Notes under the pieces: model-generated
Told to the model about the DNA's origin: nothing
The model's input: the letters and a program-made list of their open reading frames with translations, nothing else
Databases searched by the model: none
Source of the DNA: Shewanella schlegeliana
GTDB taxonomy: Bacteria; Pseudomonadota; Gammaproteobacteria; Enterobacterales; Shewanellaceae
Assembly (NCBI RefSeq): GCF_016765635.1
Contig: NZ_JAESVD010000004.1
Location: 62,001 to 126,000, forward strand
Reading direction: 5' to 3'
Length of the DNA: 64,000 nt
Shown here: positions 9,202 through 17,746 of the stretch, one piece after another
Layout: each line of letters starts with the position of its first letter
Numbering within the stretch: the first letter of the stretch is position 1
Translations under genes and position numbers: made by a program

Positions 9202-9885
9202 AACAGCCCTTCGTTTCCTAACCATACAGCTATTTTAATAACTTATATAGAGCGTAAAAACAAAGCAGTTATAAGATTATGTGAAGCAATACCCAAAGAT
9301 ATTAAAATTGATAAATTGAAAGCATATTAATATCACGTAATAGATTTAAATAATTCCATTAACTCATATTGAAATGACTAATATAGCCAAAAGCAAAAAA
9401 CATCTAAGCCAGCCAACTTAACCCTTACTTTCTATGTCGATACCTATGATAAGATCTAGGAAAAGTATTAGAGTTAGCTCACTCTAACCACTTTTTAACT
9501 TACAAAGCTCTGCTATGTATGAAAACACGGTATCTGCGTGTTTAAGGTAACTTATCAACACGTGATGAAAAAACGATCGCTAGATCTTTACAGGGTGCAA
9601 AACAGATGAGATTAGGACTATCGATTTGAGAGGAAAACAGAGTTACAAGGTAATGAGTCAAAAAACAACCAGCCGATTTAATGCTTACATATTAATAAGT
9701 TAGACAAGTTAAAAATAGTCTTCAACATACTTGTCCACAGATTCTGTGGATAACCTAATTAAGTCATTCATACAGATATGCCTTAGATCTTTACTCAGGT
9801 CAAGCTTTTCATTAGATCAAAATGAAAATCTTGCGTTAACGCCTAAGAATCGTGATACTGCACAAAACTCTTTACCCCTGAGATT
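9202..9885. other. Long AT-rich intergenic region, 684 bp
   Basis: Divergent spacer between the LuxR-type gene and a lipoprotein gene. Only trivial open frames (15 codons or fewer) were found. It holds an inverted pair of DnaA-box-like sequences (9731-9753), a one-mismatch DnaA box at 9552-9560, and repeated AGATCTTTAC sequences near 9592 and 9787, with several GATC sites. No gene recognised. Confidence 0.6.
9731..9753. promoter_or_regulatory. Inverted pair of DnaA-box-like sequences
   Basis: TTGTCCACA at 9731-9739 (one mismatch) faces a perfect reverse-strand TTATCCACA at 9745-9753. Their shared arms TCCACAG/CTGTGGA also form a 7-bp hairpin with an ATT spacer. It could affect DnaA binding or transcription of the lipoprotein gene about 130 bp downstream. 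Confidence 0.45.
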
Positions 9886-10350
9886 ATGATTAAACCTCTT
9901 CTACTTATCGCTGCACTGTTCTCTATTGTAGCTTGCAGCCCCTCACAAGAGCATAGCGGCGATATTAACAATTCAGAGAAGGCTTCCCTGCGCAGCCCAG
10001 AGTTAACCTCTCTAGGATTTTTAAATGCTATTTACGTTGATAGAGATGTAGAAAAAGCCAAACTCTATGTTGATGCTTCTCTAAAAGAGATCCTAAGTCA
10101 CTATTATATTGCCTCTTCAGTGCAGCGCTATGTATTGAACTTATCGATGACAGAGGTGGAATTAGAAGTTGATGAAGTGGATATCGATTTCTTTCGCAAA
10201 TTTACCGACGATGTCACTGTCATTGTGAAAATAAAAGGACTCCGAGGTGGGCAGCCGTGGATTGATGATAGAACTTTAAGGCTACATAAACGCAATGGTA
10301 ACTGGATTATCGTTGAGATCATGCCAGAAAAACGTCAAGTGAATGGCTAA
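9886..10350 (+). CDS. Small lipoprotein of unknown function
   Basis: 154 residues with a clear lipoprotein signal: hydrophobic MIKPLLLIAALFSIVAC with lipidated Cys17. The mature part runs about 137 residues and resembles DUF4878/NTF2-like lipoproteins in layout: a helical start (ELTSLGFLNAIYVDRDVEKAKLYVD) and then antiparallel strands ending in RNGNWIIVEI. That assignment is tentative. No catalytic residues are apparent. It stands alone, with a long spacer before it and a strong bidirectional terminator after it. Confidence 0.75.
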   Translation: MIKPLLLIAALFSIVACSPSQEHSGDINNSEKASLRSPELTSLGFLNAIYVDRDVEKAKLYVDASLKEILSHYYIASSVQRYVLNLSMTEVELEVDEVDIDFFRKFTDDVTVIVKIKGLRGGQPWIDDRTLRLHKRNGNWIIVEIMPEKRQVNG

Positions 10351-10393
10351 CTGCTTGCTGATTATCACTGCCGTATTGGCTCCGCCCAAACAA

Positions 10394-10421
10394 AAAATAG
10401 CAACCGAATGGTTGCTATTTT
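10394..10421. terminator. Bidirectional intrinsic terminator
   Basis: Perfect 12-bp stem AAAATAGCAACC/GGTTGCTATTTT with GAAT loop. It lies between the lipoprotein gene and the convergent small ORF at 10460-10558 and can end both. Confidence 0.9.
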
Positions 10422-10459
10422 ACTATTAAAGCTCAGTAACTCGCTTTAAGCGATTTTCC

Positions 10460-10558
10460 TTAATCTAAAAACGCTTCTTCATCCATCTCAACTGGTAGAG
10501 ACTCTAACATCTCGTCTTGTAGTTGGTAATATGCGCCTTCATATTCCTGAAATTCCAT
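10460..10558 (-). CDS. Small acidic protein, 32 residues, unrecognised
   Basis: ATG at 10558 is preceded by CCGGAG at a good distance, and the frame runs 32 codons to TAA. The peptide begins MEFQEYEGAYYQLQDEML and ends in MDEEAFLD; it is strongly acidic, with no membrane segment or cysteine. A well-placed ribosome site, a promoter with an extended -10 (10669-10677), a roughly 100-nt leader with a hairpin, and a shared downstream terminator make it a plausible independent gene. I do not recognise the family; it might alternatively be a regulatory RNA. Confidence 0.6.
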   Translation of the reverse strand: MEFQEYEGAYYQLQDEMLESLPVEMDEEAFLD

Positions 10559-10593
10559 AACGACTCCGGATCTTTGATTAAGGTGTAGGGTAC

Positions 10594-10632
10594 AAAGGCA
10601 TGTCATCAATAGTGTGACATTTTGCCTTTTTT
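10594..10632 (-). promoter_or_regulatory. Leader hairpin of the small acidic ORF
   Basis: On the minus strand AAAGGC/GCCTTT and ATGTCA/TGACAT form a bulged two-part stem in the 5' leader, about 36 bp before the start codon. On the plus strand the same hairpin ends in T6 and resembles a terminator, but no plus-strand gene needs one there. Confidence 0.45.
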
Positions 10633-10668
10633 AAAAACATGCCAATTATGCATTGTCTTTATGGGGCG

Positions 10669-10677
10669 AGTATAACA
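10669..10677 (-). promoter_or_regulatory. Extended -10 promoter element for the small ORF
   Basis: Minus strand reads TGTTATACT, an extended -10 (TGn plus TATACT). No good -35 is visible at 17 bp. The transcript would have a leader of about 100 nt. Confidence 0.45.
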
Positions 10678-10924
10678 GCTTCACCTACCAACTTACAGAA
10701 AACTTTCAAAATCACTCGATAAAAACAGCTAAAAATTACAAAAACCCCTTAAAACATGGCAGATTACGTCATAACACATGAAAGTCTTTCAGTTTTTAAT
10801 TCAAAAATGAGCTTAACAGCAACTTTAATGTATCGAAAAAATATACAAGCATGCAGCTTATCGCATAAATAGGTGGCGCTCTGTGGCCAAGCTTAAGCAC
10901 CTCAGGGGCATGAGAAGCCATAAA

Positions 10925-10951
10925 AAAGGCCAAACTAATGGTTTGGCCTTT
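10925..10951 (-). terminator. Terminator of the methyltransferase gene
   Basis: Stem AAAGGCCAAAC/GTTTGGCCTTT with a five-base loop, followed on the minus strand by a T-run, 23 bp past the stop codon. Confidence 0.85.
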
Positions 10952-10973
10952 AAGCTCTATGTCTACAAATAGA

Positions 10974-11891
10974 CTAGCGCTTTCGATAGCGCAGAACTTT
11001 TAATGCTTTGTTAGGATCGACATCTTCAAATACAGTTGGATTCTCAAGCTGCTCACAAAACACTAAGCTTGGGCTGTACTCTTCTACCTGTTCCATTAAA
11101 AACTCGATACTCAATTCTGGTGCATTTAAGCAAAGCAGCATATCGCCATCTTCACTTAGTAGCTCAGGTAATCTTTTCAACAAACGAGCATAGTCTTTAG
11201 TGGCAACAAAGCTGCCCTTTTGGTTACTCGGTGGATCGGCGATGATTAAGTCATAAGGACCGAGCTTAGTGAGCTTACCCCATGACTTGAAGATATCATG
11301 ACCAAGAAAACGCGCGCCGACTTTGAAATCATTGAGTAGATGATTTTGCTTACCAATCGACAATGCGCCTTTACTCATATCGATGTTAACCACTTCATCC
11401 GCCTTTCCCTGCAGCGCAGCTATAGAGAAACCACAAGTATAAGCAAACAGATTTAATACTTTCTTGTGTGCACTGTGTTCACGTACCCATTGACGGCCAT
11501 TGCGCATATCGAGAAACAAACCATGGTTTTGACCGCGCAACAGATGCACTTGAAAACAAGCACCGTTCTCAGTGACGATATGCTTCTCTGGCACCTCACC
11601 TTTAAGAATTTCTGTGTGAGTTTCACCACCACGGCGGTATTGAAACACAAGATTAAGGGGCTCATCGCCCTTTAGCTCAATCCAGCGTTGTTCAATAGCT
11701 GCAGATAAGCAGTCTAGCTCATCGCTTTCTAATACTTTAAAACTGGTTAACAGCAATACAGGCGAGAACCAATCGAGACAAAGATGTTCACAGCCTTGAA
11801 AACGCCCTCCTCGACCATGAAATAGCCGTCCGACATCTTCTGATAACTCAACTTGCTTTATTGCTTCAATAAATAACTGCATCAAACTCAC
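10974..11891 (-). CDS. Class I SAM-dependent methyltransferase (COG1092/RlmI-like)
   Basis: 305 residues. The central region carries the SAM-binding pattern KVLNLFAYTCGFSIAAL, an acidic loop VVNIDMSKGAL, and DLIIADPPSNQKG (motif IV, DPPS), as in the RlmI/RlmK-type 23S rRNA methyltransferases. The N-terminal part is shorter than RlmI and lacks a clear PUA domain, so the target is uncertain. The start is taken as GTG 11891, which overlaps the upstream permease stop by four bases (GTGA) and suggests translational coupling; ATG 11882 is the alternative. Confidence 0.8.
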   Translation of the reverse strand: MSLMQLFIEAIKQVELSEDVGRLFHGRGGRFQGCEHLCLDWFSPVLLLTSFKVLESDELDCLSAAIEQRWIELKGDEPLNLVFQYRRGGETHTEILKGEVPEKHIVTENGACFQVHLLRGQNHGLFLDMRNGRQWVREHSAHKKVLNLFAYTCGFSIAALQGKADEVVNIDMSKGALSIGKQNHLLNDFKVGARFLGHDIFKSWGKLTKLGPYDLIIADPPSNQKGSFVATKDYARLLKRLPELLSEDGDMLLCLNAPELSIEFLMEQVEEYSPSLVFCEQLENPTVFEDVDPNKALKVLRYRKR

Positions 11892-13069
11892 TTTTCTCTA
11901 TTCTTTAACTCTGAATTCTCTAATTGTGCACTTTCTAATGGCGAGTTATCTAACTGAGAGTTTTCTCGCAGAGACTTGTCTAACTCAGCGCTTTCTACCT
12001 GAACAGGCGCGGTTGCTTTAGCCACTTGCAGCTGTGCTTCAGAGACATCATCCCCAAGCAAAACCGCTAGCCAACGACCACCTGAGCTAGACTCTAGTGC
12101 AATCTTTACAATCATGGTCAGCGGCACCGATAACAGCATCCCCACAGAGCCTAATAACCAGCCCCAGAAAATTAATGATAAAAACACCACTAGGGTCGAT
12201 AGGCCTAAGCCTTTGCCCATATACCTTGGCTCAACAGCATTCCCCATAATGGTGTTCGTGCCTAAATACAGTAGTGCGACACCACCAGCAGCACCAGGGC
12301 CTAATTGAATAAACGCCAGTAGTACAGAGGGGATAGCCGCAATAATCGAACCGATATTTGGAATATAGTTAAACAGGAATGCGATAACACCCCATAACAA
12401 GGCATAATCTACGCCGATAAAATACAAACCGACGCCGATAATCAAGCCTGTTCCTAGGCTGACTAGTGTCTTGATCACCATATATTGGTTTACCGAATTT
12501 AAAAAACGATCAACCTGCTTTAAGCGCATATCAGGATCATCTAACGCTAAGTGCATCTTGGTCGAAAAACCATTGGACTCAAACAACATAAACACCACGG
12601 TCAAGATGATTAAGAACAGGTTCGCCATGACACTACCCACGCCTGATAGCATATTTGTGGTCATCGACAGTGCGACACCTGGGTCAAAATAAGCTAAGAT
12701 CTGCTCTTTAGAGATCTGAATATTAAACGCGGCGAGTTTCTCAACGACCCAAGAGAACTGGTCGATCAATTGGTCTCGATAAAATGGCAACTGTTTGGAG
12801 AACTCATTAATCGAGGTGCCAACCACCGAGGCTAACCATAGTCCCATCATCACGATAAAGACCATCAACAGCAGCACAGCTAAACCACGTGGTGCACGAT
12901 GGCGAGTCATCCAGCTGATCATCGGATTACAGATAACGGCGATAAATACCGACAGCACAAAAGGCACCACAATCGGGCTCGCCGCCTTAATGCCCGCTAA
13001 AATAACAACGATAAACGCCGAAATAGCAAAGCCTTTAAATGCTACGCCTTGACTCTCAAATCGTCTCAT
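11888..13069 (-). CDS. AI-2E family transporter (PerM/TqsA-like)
   Basis: 393 residues, about eight membrane helices, with the family pattern of a long amphipathic segment after helix 3 and the conserved IGVDYALLWGVIAFLFNYIPNIGSIIAAIPSV core followed by LGTNTIMGNAVEPRYMGKGLGLSTLVVFLSLIFWGWLLG. Members export small signals such as autoinducer-2 or act as antiporters; the substrate here is unknown. The last 30 residues are a low-complexity tail of five-residue units (QLDNS, PLESA, QLENS). It overlaps the methyltransferase gene by four bases. Confidence 0.88.
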   Translation of the reverse strand: MRRFESQGVAFKGFAISAFIVVILAGIKAASPIVVPFVLSVFIAVICNPMISWMTRHRAPRGLAVLLLMVFIVMMGLWLASVVGTSINEFSKQLPFYRDQLIDQFSWVVEKLAAFNIQISKEQILAYFDPGVALSMTTNMLSGVGSVMANLFLIILTVVFMLFESNGFSTKMHLALDDPDMRLKQVDRFLNSVNQYMVIKTLVSLGTGLIIGVGLYFIGVDYALLWGVIAFLFNYIPNIGSIIAAIPSVLLAFIQLGPGAAGGVALLYLGTNTIMGNAVEPRYMGKGLGLSTLVVFLSLIFWGWLLGSVGMLLSVPLTMIVKIALESSSGGRWLAVLLGDDVSEAQLQVAKATAPVQVESAELDKSLRENSQLDNSPLESAQLENSELKNREK

Positions 13070-13155
13070 TACAATAAAATCCTTCTTGATTCACTATAAT
13101 ATTGATAGGGTTATATAAACTGCTTCTAACATACATTATAAGGACATCGTTAGTT

Positions 13156-13518
13156 ATGAAACCAGAAATCGCCGTGATCCGAATTAAAAACCTTAGGCTA
13201 CGCACCTATATAGGGATCAAAGAAGACGAAATACAAAATAAGCAAGATGTCACAATAAACACTGTGATCCACTACTGCGCGGACAAAGCCAGAAACAGTG
13301 ACAATATGGATGATGCCCTGAATTATCGCACGATTACGAAAAAGATCATTGCTTTAGTTGAAAACAACCGCTTTTCTTTACTGGAAAATCTCACCAGCCA
13401 AGTTTTAGCGATTGCCAGTGAGCATGATTGGGTCGACTTTGCTAAGGTTGAAATTGACAAGCCACACGCACTACGCTTTGCTGATTCGGTCTCTCTTGAA
13501 CTCTGTTACCAAAAATAG
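13156..13518 (+). CDS. folX: Dihydroneopterin triphosphate 2'-epimerase / FolB-like
   Basis: 120 residues from ATG 13156 ([25 protein letters not shown]), with AGGAC ten bases before it; the upstream in-frame extension is not conserved-looking. The FolB/FolX fold is seen in [28 protein letters not shown], and [11 protein letters not shown] with the catalytic Glu. The adjacent yfcH homologue is the E. coli folX neighbour, supporting FolX over FolB. It would epimerise dihydroneopterin triphosphate in the tetrahydromonapterin branch. Confidence 0.78.
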   Translation: MKPEIAVIRIKNLRLRTYIGIKEDEIQNKQDVTINTVIHYCADKARNSDNMDDALNYRTITKKIIALVENNRFSLLENLTSQVLAIASEHDWVDFAKVEIDKPHALRFADSVSLELCYQK

Positions 13519-13581
13519 TCAATCTAACGGCTATAATCTAACGTACATACAGTTATACCTTTTAAGCTATTTAATCAGCCT

Positions 13582-14487
13582 ATGAAAATATTAATGACTG
13601 GCGCCAGTGGTTTTATCGGTAAGCAACTGGTCAAAGCCTTAGAACCTCTACACCAATTAACCATTCTCAGTCGAGATCCCCAGCGCTCGGCCATCATACT
13701 GGGCGCAAAGCATCACTATTTAGGTTCATTAGATGAACTCAAAGACTTAGATAACTTCGATGCCATTATCAATCTGGCGGGTGAGCCTATTGCAGCAAAG
13801 CTCTGGAGCGGCCAGAAAAAACTCGACATTTGCCAAAGCCGCTGGAGTATAACCGAACAACTAACCAAGCTTACCGATACGAGTACCACTCCACCTCATA
13901 CCTTTATTAGTGCCTCAGCGGTGGGGTATTACGGCAATCAGGGCCAAGTCCCTGTCGATGAGAGCTATCAAGTCAGCAATGCCAATTTAGCCGAATTTAC
14001 TCATCAGGTATGTCACCGCTGGGAAGATGGTGCATTAAAAGCAAGCAGTGCTCAGACTCGCGTCTGTATAATCCGAATAGGGCTCGTTCTCGGTGGCACT
14101 GGCGGCGCCTTGGCTAAAATGTTACCCGCATTTAAATTGGGGCTTGGCGGGCCTATTGCTGATGGAAAACAAGGCATGAGCTGGATCCATCAATCAGATC
14201 TGATCCAGCTTTTTATTCATCTGCTCAATAATCCTGATTGCAGCGGCATCTATAACGGCTGTGGCCCCGAGCCTGTAAGTAACAAAGAGTTTAGCCAAGC
14301 TCTTGGTCATGCATTAAATCGTCCCGCCTTTATTCCTATGCCAGCCTTCGTGTTAAGGCTTATTCTGGGGGAGATGTCTTGCCTATTAATTGAAGGTCAA
14401 TATGTCATGCCCAAGCGCACCTTAGACTCAGGTTTTGTATTCCAATACCCTGAACTTAAAGGCGCCCTCAATCAGCTGCTGACCTAG
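13582..14487 (+). CDS. yfcH: YfcH family NAD(P)-binding epimerase (TIGR01777)
   Basis: 301 residues, an extended short-chain dehydrogenase. Rossmann motif MTGASGFIGKQL is at the N-terminus, INLAGEPI near residue 70, and the TIGR01777 signatures SASAVGYYG, RIGLVLGGTGGALAKMLPAFKLGLGGPI and SWIHQSDLI follow. The C-terminal extension (RTLDSGFVFQYPEL) is also typical. The substrate is unknown. It lies 63 bp after folX on the same strand. Confidence 0.9.
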   Translation: MKILMTGASGFIGKQLVKALEPLHQLTILSRDPQRSAIILGAKHHYLGSLDELKDLDNFDAIINLAGEPIAAKLWSGQKKLDICQSRWSITEQLTKLTDTSTTPPHTFISASAVGYYGNQGQVPVDESYQVSNANLAEFTHQVCHRWEDGALKASSAQTRVCIIRIGLVLGGTGGALAKMLPAFKLGLGGPIADGKQGMSWIHQSDLIQLFIHLLNNPDCSGIYNGCGPEPVSNKEFSQALGHALNRPAFIPMPAFVLRLILGEMSCLLIEGQYVMPKRTLDSGFVFQYPELKGALNQLLT

Positions 14488-14525
14488 TCTTTTTCCGGCA
14501 ACTTACCTGTATCATAAGCAATAAA

Positions 14526-14550
14526 AAAGGGATAGCTAAGCTATCCCTTT
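14526..14550. terminator. Bidirectional terminator between yfcH and ybbP
   Basis: AAAGGGATAGC/GCTATCCCTTT stem with a TAA loop, A-rich on the left and followed by T-rich sequence. It separates two convergent genes. Confidence 0.85.
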
Positions 14551-14570
14551 ACATAGCAGTTTAATCCACT

Positions 14571-17024
14571 TTAATGGCCTTTAAGTAGCTCACCACACGA
14601 CTTATTCAGTAGCTGCCTGCAGCGCCAAATGCCAAGCAACGCCACAATTAAACCACCACATAGCGGCGCTATCCCCCACCACGGCCAATGCATGTAGACA
14701 TTCAGCTCAAACACCTGAGTCTTTAACAGGTAAAGCGTGAACTCGGCGACAACCACCGCCAATATGCCCGCTATGGTTCCAAGCAGTGCGAACTCAAGTC
14801 CGGTTGCAGCTCGCAATAACCATCCCGAAGCGCCAAAGGTACGCAGTACAGCAAGCTCTCTTTGCCTCGTCGCCATCCCCGCTTCTGTTTGCGCTATCAT
14901 CACTAAGGCACTCGCCAGTAACACTAAGACTAACACTAGAGACAGCGACAGAGAGACCTGATCGATTATCTGCCTAAGCTGGCTCACCATGGCACCAACA
15001 TCGATAATAGATACGGTAGGAAACTGCTTGATCAAATCCAGAATAAGCCCACGTTGAGAGTCCTCTAAGTGAAAACTCGACATCGAGGTATAGGCAAAGG
15101 GCGCTAACGCTTGCTCGGTAAAGATCATAAAGAAATTCGGCTGCAGTGTTTCCCAGTGCACCGCACGAATGCTGGTCACCTTAACCGTGAGCGGTTGATG
15201 ATCTATGGTGTAAGTTAAGCTGTCACCTATGGATAAGCCTAACCGTTCGGCAACACCAGATTCCACCGATACATCGAATGTATCTTGATTAAATTCACCC
15301 TCCAAGATCTCATTATTGGGTGGCAAGCTCGATTGATAGGTTAAGTTGAGCTCACGAGAGATCCCAACTCTCCCTTCACTCCCCTCTTGCTTTTGCGCGT
15401 TAGAGATTAACTCCTCGCCATTAATCTCAGTTAGACGACCGCGCACCACTGGATAGATAATGGGTGACGATTTAAGGTGAGGCGCCAAGAAATCACTAAT
15501 GGTTTGTGTCTCTTCTGGCGCTATATTGACTAAGAAGTAATTAGGTGAGTTTTCGGGGAGTTGTTTCTGCCACTCCTGCAACAAATCTTGTCTAAGCGCC
15601 AGAATCGTTAATAACAATACCAAGGCGCTACTGAAACCAACAAGCTGCACCGCATTTTGCTTGGCTCTGCGTCTGAGTCCTGCGAGCGCCAGCTGCAGCG
15701 GATTGGTGGTTTTCATGCCAACACTATGACCTAAACGGATCATAAAAAAGCCCAGCACACTCAGTAAGGTGCCCAACAGCAATACTGCAGCCACAACAGT
15801 TAAGGTTAGTGCTAAGCTTTGAGAGTAGAGATATCCCAGCAGCGCCATCGCACCTAAGCTTAAAATAAGGTGTAGCCACATCCCCAGCTGCAAGCCTTCA
15901 AGCTGACGCTGTAACACTCGAAGAGGTGGAATCGCCAATAGACGCATGAGTGGATAAGCGGAGAACATAAAGGCACTAATAAAGCCTGTCGCTATACCTA
16001 ACATGATTGGCCGACCAACTGGTGGGGTATAAGCGGCAATTTCTATCGGTAGAAATGCCGTAATTCCTCTGTCTAAAGCAAAACCACCGAGCAAACCAAG
16101 CAGTACCCCCACGGTGGTAACCAGCAGCAGATGTGTGCCAAATAATACTCTTATCTGCTTCGCCGACGCGCCAAAGGTTTTCAGCATTGCCACCACATCA
16201 TAATGGCGCTGACAGTATCGCTGCGCCGCGATACCGATGGCCGCACAGGCGAGCGCTATACCTAATAAGCTGGCTAACAGTAAAAAGCGCTCGGCACGTT
16301 TAACTGCCCCCGCAATTGGCGAGTCACCCGATTGCACATCAACCCAACGCTGACTGGTATTGAGCAGAGGCTTTGCTTGCGCTTCAAATGCGGTTAATTG
16401 GCTCGTATCGCCAGTAAACTGATAGCGATAGGTCACTCGGCTGCCCGGTTGGATAACTTGCGTCTTAGCAACATCTTCGATGCGCATTAACACCACAGGG
16501 GATGACGCAAATGGGTTAAAGCCTGCATCAGGCAAGCGAATAATTTCCTTGGATAAATTAAAGTTAGCATTACCCAGTTCTATCTGCTCAGGATAACCTA
16601 ATAGACCACCGAGTCGCGTTTCAAACCAGATGTTGTCAGCCAGAGGTAATCCGTTGGCTTTGCCACTGCTGAGTTCAATATCACCTTTTAAGGGGTAACC
16701 CTGCTCAACCGCTCTAACGGTAACTAACTGAAATGCATCACCAGCGTACACCATGGAGTTGAATTGCATGCTGCCAACGCGAGCTAAACCTAACTTATCA
16801 GCCAAAGTTAATATTTGCGGATCAATTTTAGCCGGTGAATCGATAATGCGGTCGGCGGCGATAAACTTTGATGCCTGACCATTAATCGCCATCTGCAAGC
16901 GCTCGCTGACACTGGCAAGACCCGTTACCGATAATACCGCCAAGGTAATGGCCAAGATAATCAGCAGTAGCTGCCCTTGGGAAAGCTCCCGTTTAAACAG
17001 CCGCCAGGCTAAACTTAACTCCAT
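14571..17024 (-). CDS. ybbP: ABC transporter permease, YbbP/FtsX family
   Basis: 817 residues. N-terminal membrane helix, large extracytoplasmic MacB-PCD-like domain (about 45-235), then a four-helix FtsX block, another large extracytoplasmic region, and a second FtsX block at the C-terminus: the two-repeat layout of YbbP. Repeated cytoplasmic signatures (VAMLKTFGASAKQIRVLF and LAVLRTFGASGWLLRAATGLEF) mark the two halves. It overlaps the ATPase gene by ten bases. Together they resemble the YbbA-YbbP mechanotransmission or lipoprotein-type ABC systems; in E. coli this pair also neighbours tesA, as here. Confidence 0.9.
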   Translation of the reverse strand: MELSLAWRLFKRELSQGQLLLIILAITLAVLSVTGLASVSERLQMAINGQASKFIAADRIIDSPAKIDPQILTLADKLGLARVGSMQFNSMVYAGDAFQLVTVRAVEQGYPLKGDIELSSGKANGLPLADNIWFETRLGGLLGYPEQIELGNANFNLSKEIIRLPDAGFNPFASSPVVLMRIEDVAKTQVIQPGSRVTYRYQFTGDTSQLTAFEAQAKPLLNTSQRWVDVQSGDSPIAGAVKRAERFLLLASLLGIALACAAIGIAAQRYCQRHYDVVAMLKTFGASAKQIRVLFGTHLLLVTTVGVLLGLLGGFALDRGITAFLPIEIAAYTPPVGRPIMLGIATGFISAFMFSAYPLMRLLAIPPLRVLQRQLEGLQLGMWLHLILSLGAMALLGYLYSQSLALTLTVVAAVLLLGTLLSVLGFFMIRLGHSVGMKTTNPLQLALAGLRRRAKQNAVQLVGFSSALVLLLTILALRQDLLQEWQKQLPENSPNYFLVNIAPEETQTISDFLAPHLKSSPIIYPVVRGRLTEINGEELISNAQKQEGSEGRVGISRELNLTYQSSLPPNNEILEGEFNQDTFDVSVESGVAERLGLSIGDSLTYTIDHQPLTVKVTSIRAVHWETLQPNFFMIFTEQALAPFAYTSMSSFHLEDSQRGLILDLIKQFPTVSIIDVGAMVSQLRQIIDQVSLSLSLVLVLVLLASALVMIAQTEAGMATRQRELAVLRTFGASGWLLRAATGLEFALLGTIAGILAVVVAEFTLYLLKTQVFELNVYMHWPWWGIAPLCGGLIVALLGIWRCRQLLNKSCGELLKGH

Positions 17025-17746
17025 GCGCTTGCCTCTTCTGCTCCTTTAATAGCGCTCATCTGTTCGCTTGGCTTTTCACTTAAACAGCCTGAATCCATGA
17101 TGAATTGTCGCTGACAACGACTGGCTAACTCCATATCATGGGTCACTAGCACTAAGGTTGTGTCGCTCTCACGGTTAAGCTCAAACAGCATGTCGGCAAT
17201 CTTATCGCTATTGGCCGAGTCTAGATTCCCCGTCGGCTCATCGGCAAACAGCACCTTAGGCTCGCAAATAAAGGCTCTAGCAATGGCAACCCTCTGTTGC
17301 TCACCACCGGATAGCTGATTGGGGAAATGAGTTAATCGATGACTTAACCCCACTCGCTCTAGCATCGCCTCGGCCTTCTCTTTGGCCTTAGTAACGCCGG
17401 CAAGCTCAGCTGGTAACATCACATTTTCAAGTGCATTTAGAGTATCGACCAGCATAAAAGACTGAAAAATAAAGCTGACTTTCTGTTTACGTAGGGATGC
17501 CTTACTCTCTTCATTAAGCTCTTCTAGAGCAACACCATCGAGTTTTATCGAACCGCTAGTGGGTGAATCTAATGCTGCAAGCAAGCCAAGCAGGGTTGAC
17601 TTACCGGATCCCGATGGGCCAAGAATAGCCACACTCTCGCCGTGCTTGACATCCATATTGATGCCGTTGAGGATAGTCAGTTCTCCCTCTTGAGTAATAA
17701 CAGATTTAACTAGGTGGCTTACCGTTATGGCGCTATTTTCAGACAT
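17015..17746 (-). CDS. ybbA: ABC transporter ATP-binding protein, YbbA family
   Basis: 243 residues. Walker A GPSGSGKST, Q-loop FIFQSFML, signature LSGGEQQRVAIARAF, Walker B VLFADEPTGNLD and H-loop LVTHD are all present, in the LolD/MacB-type subfamily. It would energise the adjacent permease. Its start region overlaps the divergent tesA start by 20 bp, so the promoters of both genes must lie inside the opposite coding sequence. Confidence 0.93.
   Translation of the reverse strand: MSENSAITVSHLVKSVITQEGELTILNGINMDVKHGESVAILGPSGSGKSTLLGLLAALDSPTSGSIKLDGVALEELNEESKASLRKQKVSFIFQSFMLVDTLNALENVMLPAELAGVTKAKEKAEAMLERVGLSHRLTHFPNQLSGGEQQRVAIARAFICEPKVLFADEPTGNLDSANSDKIADMLFELNRESDTTLVLVTHDMELASRCQRQFIMDSGCLSEKPSEQMSAIKGAEEASAWS

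Larger units (their letters stand above)
10559..10973. other. Intergenic region upstream of the small acidic ORF, 415 bp
   Basis: Holds the leader and promoter of the small ORF on the minus strand and, at its right end, the terminator of the methyltransferase gene. The stretch 10680-10920 is AT-rich with no open frame of note. Confidence 0.6.

Noticed and set aside
9226..9885. A second replication origin at the DnaA-box cluster
   Set aside because: Too few boxes and no AT-rich 13-mer series was convincing; no replication gene is adjacent. Kept only as a possible DnaA-binding site.
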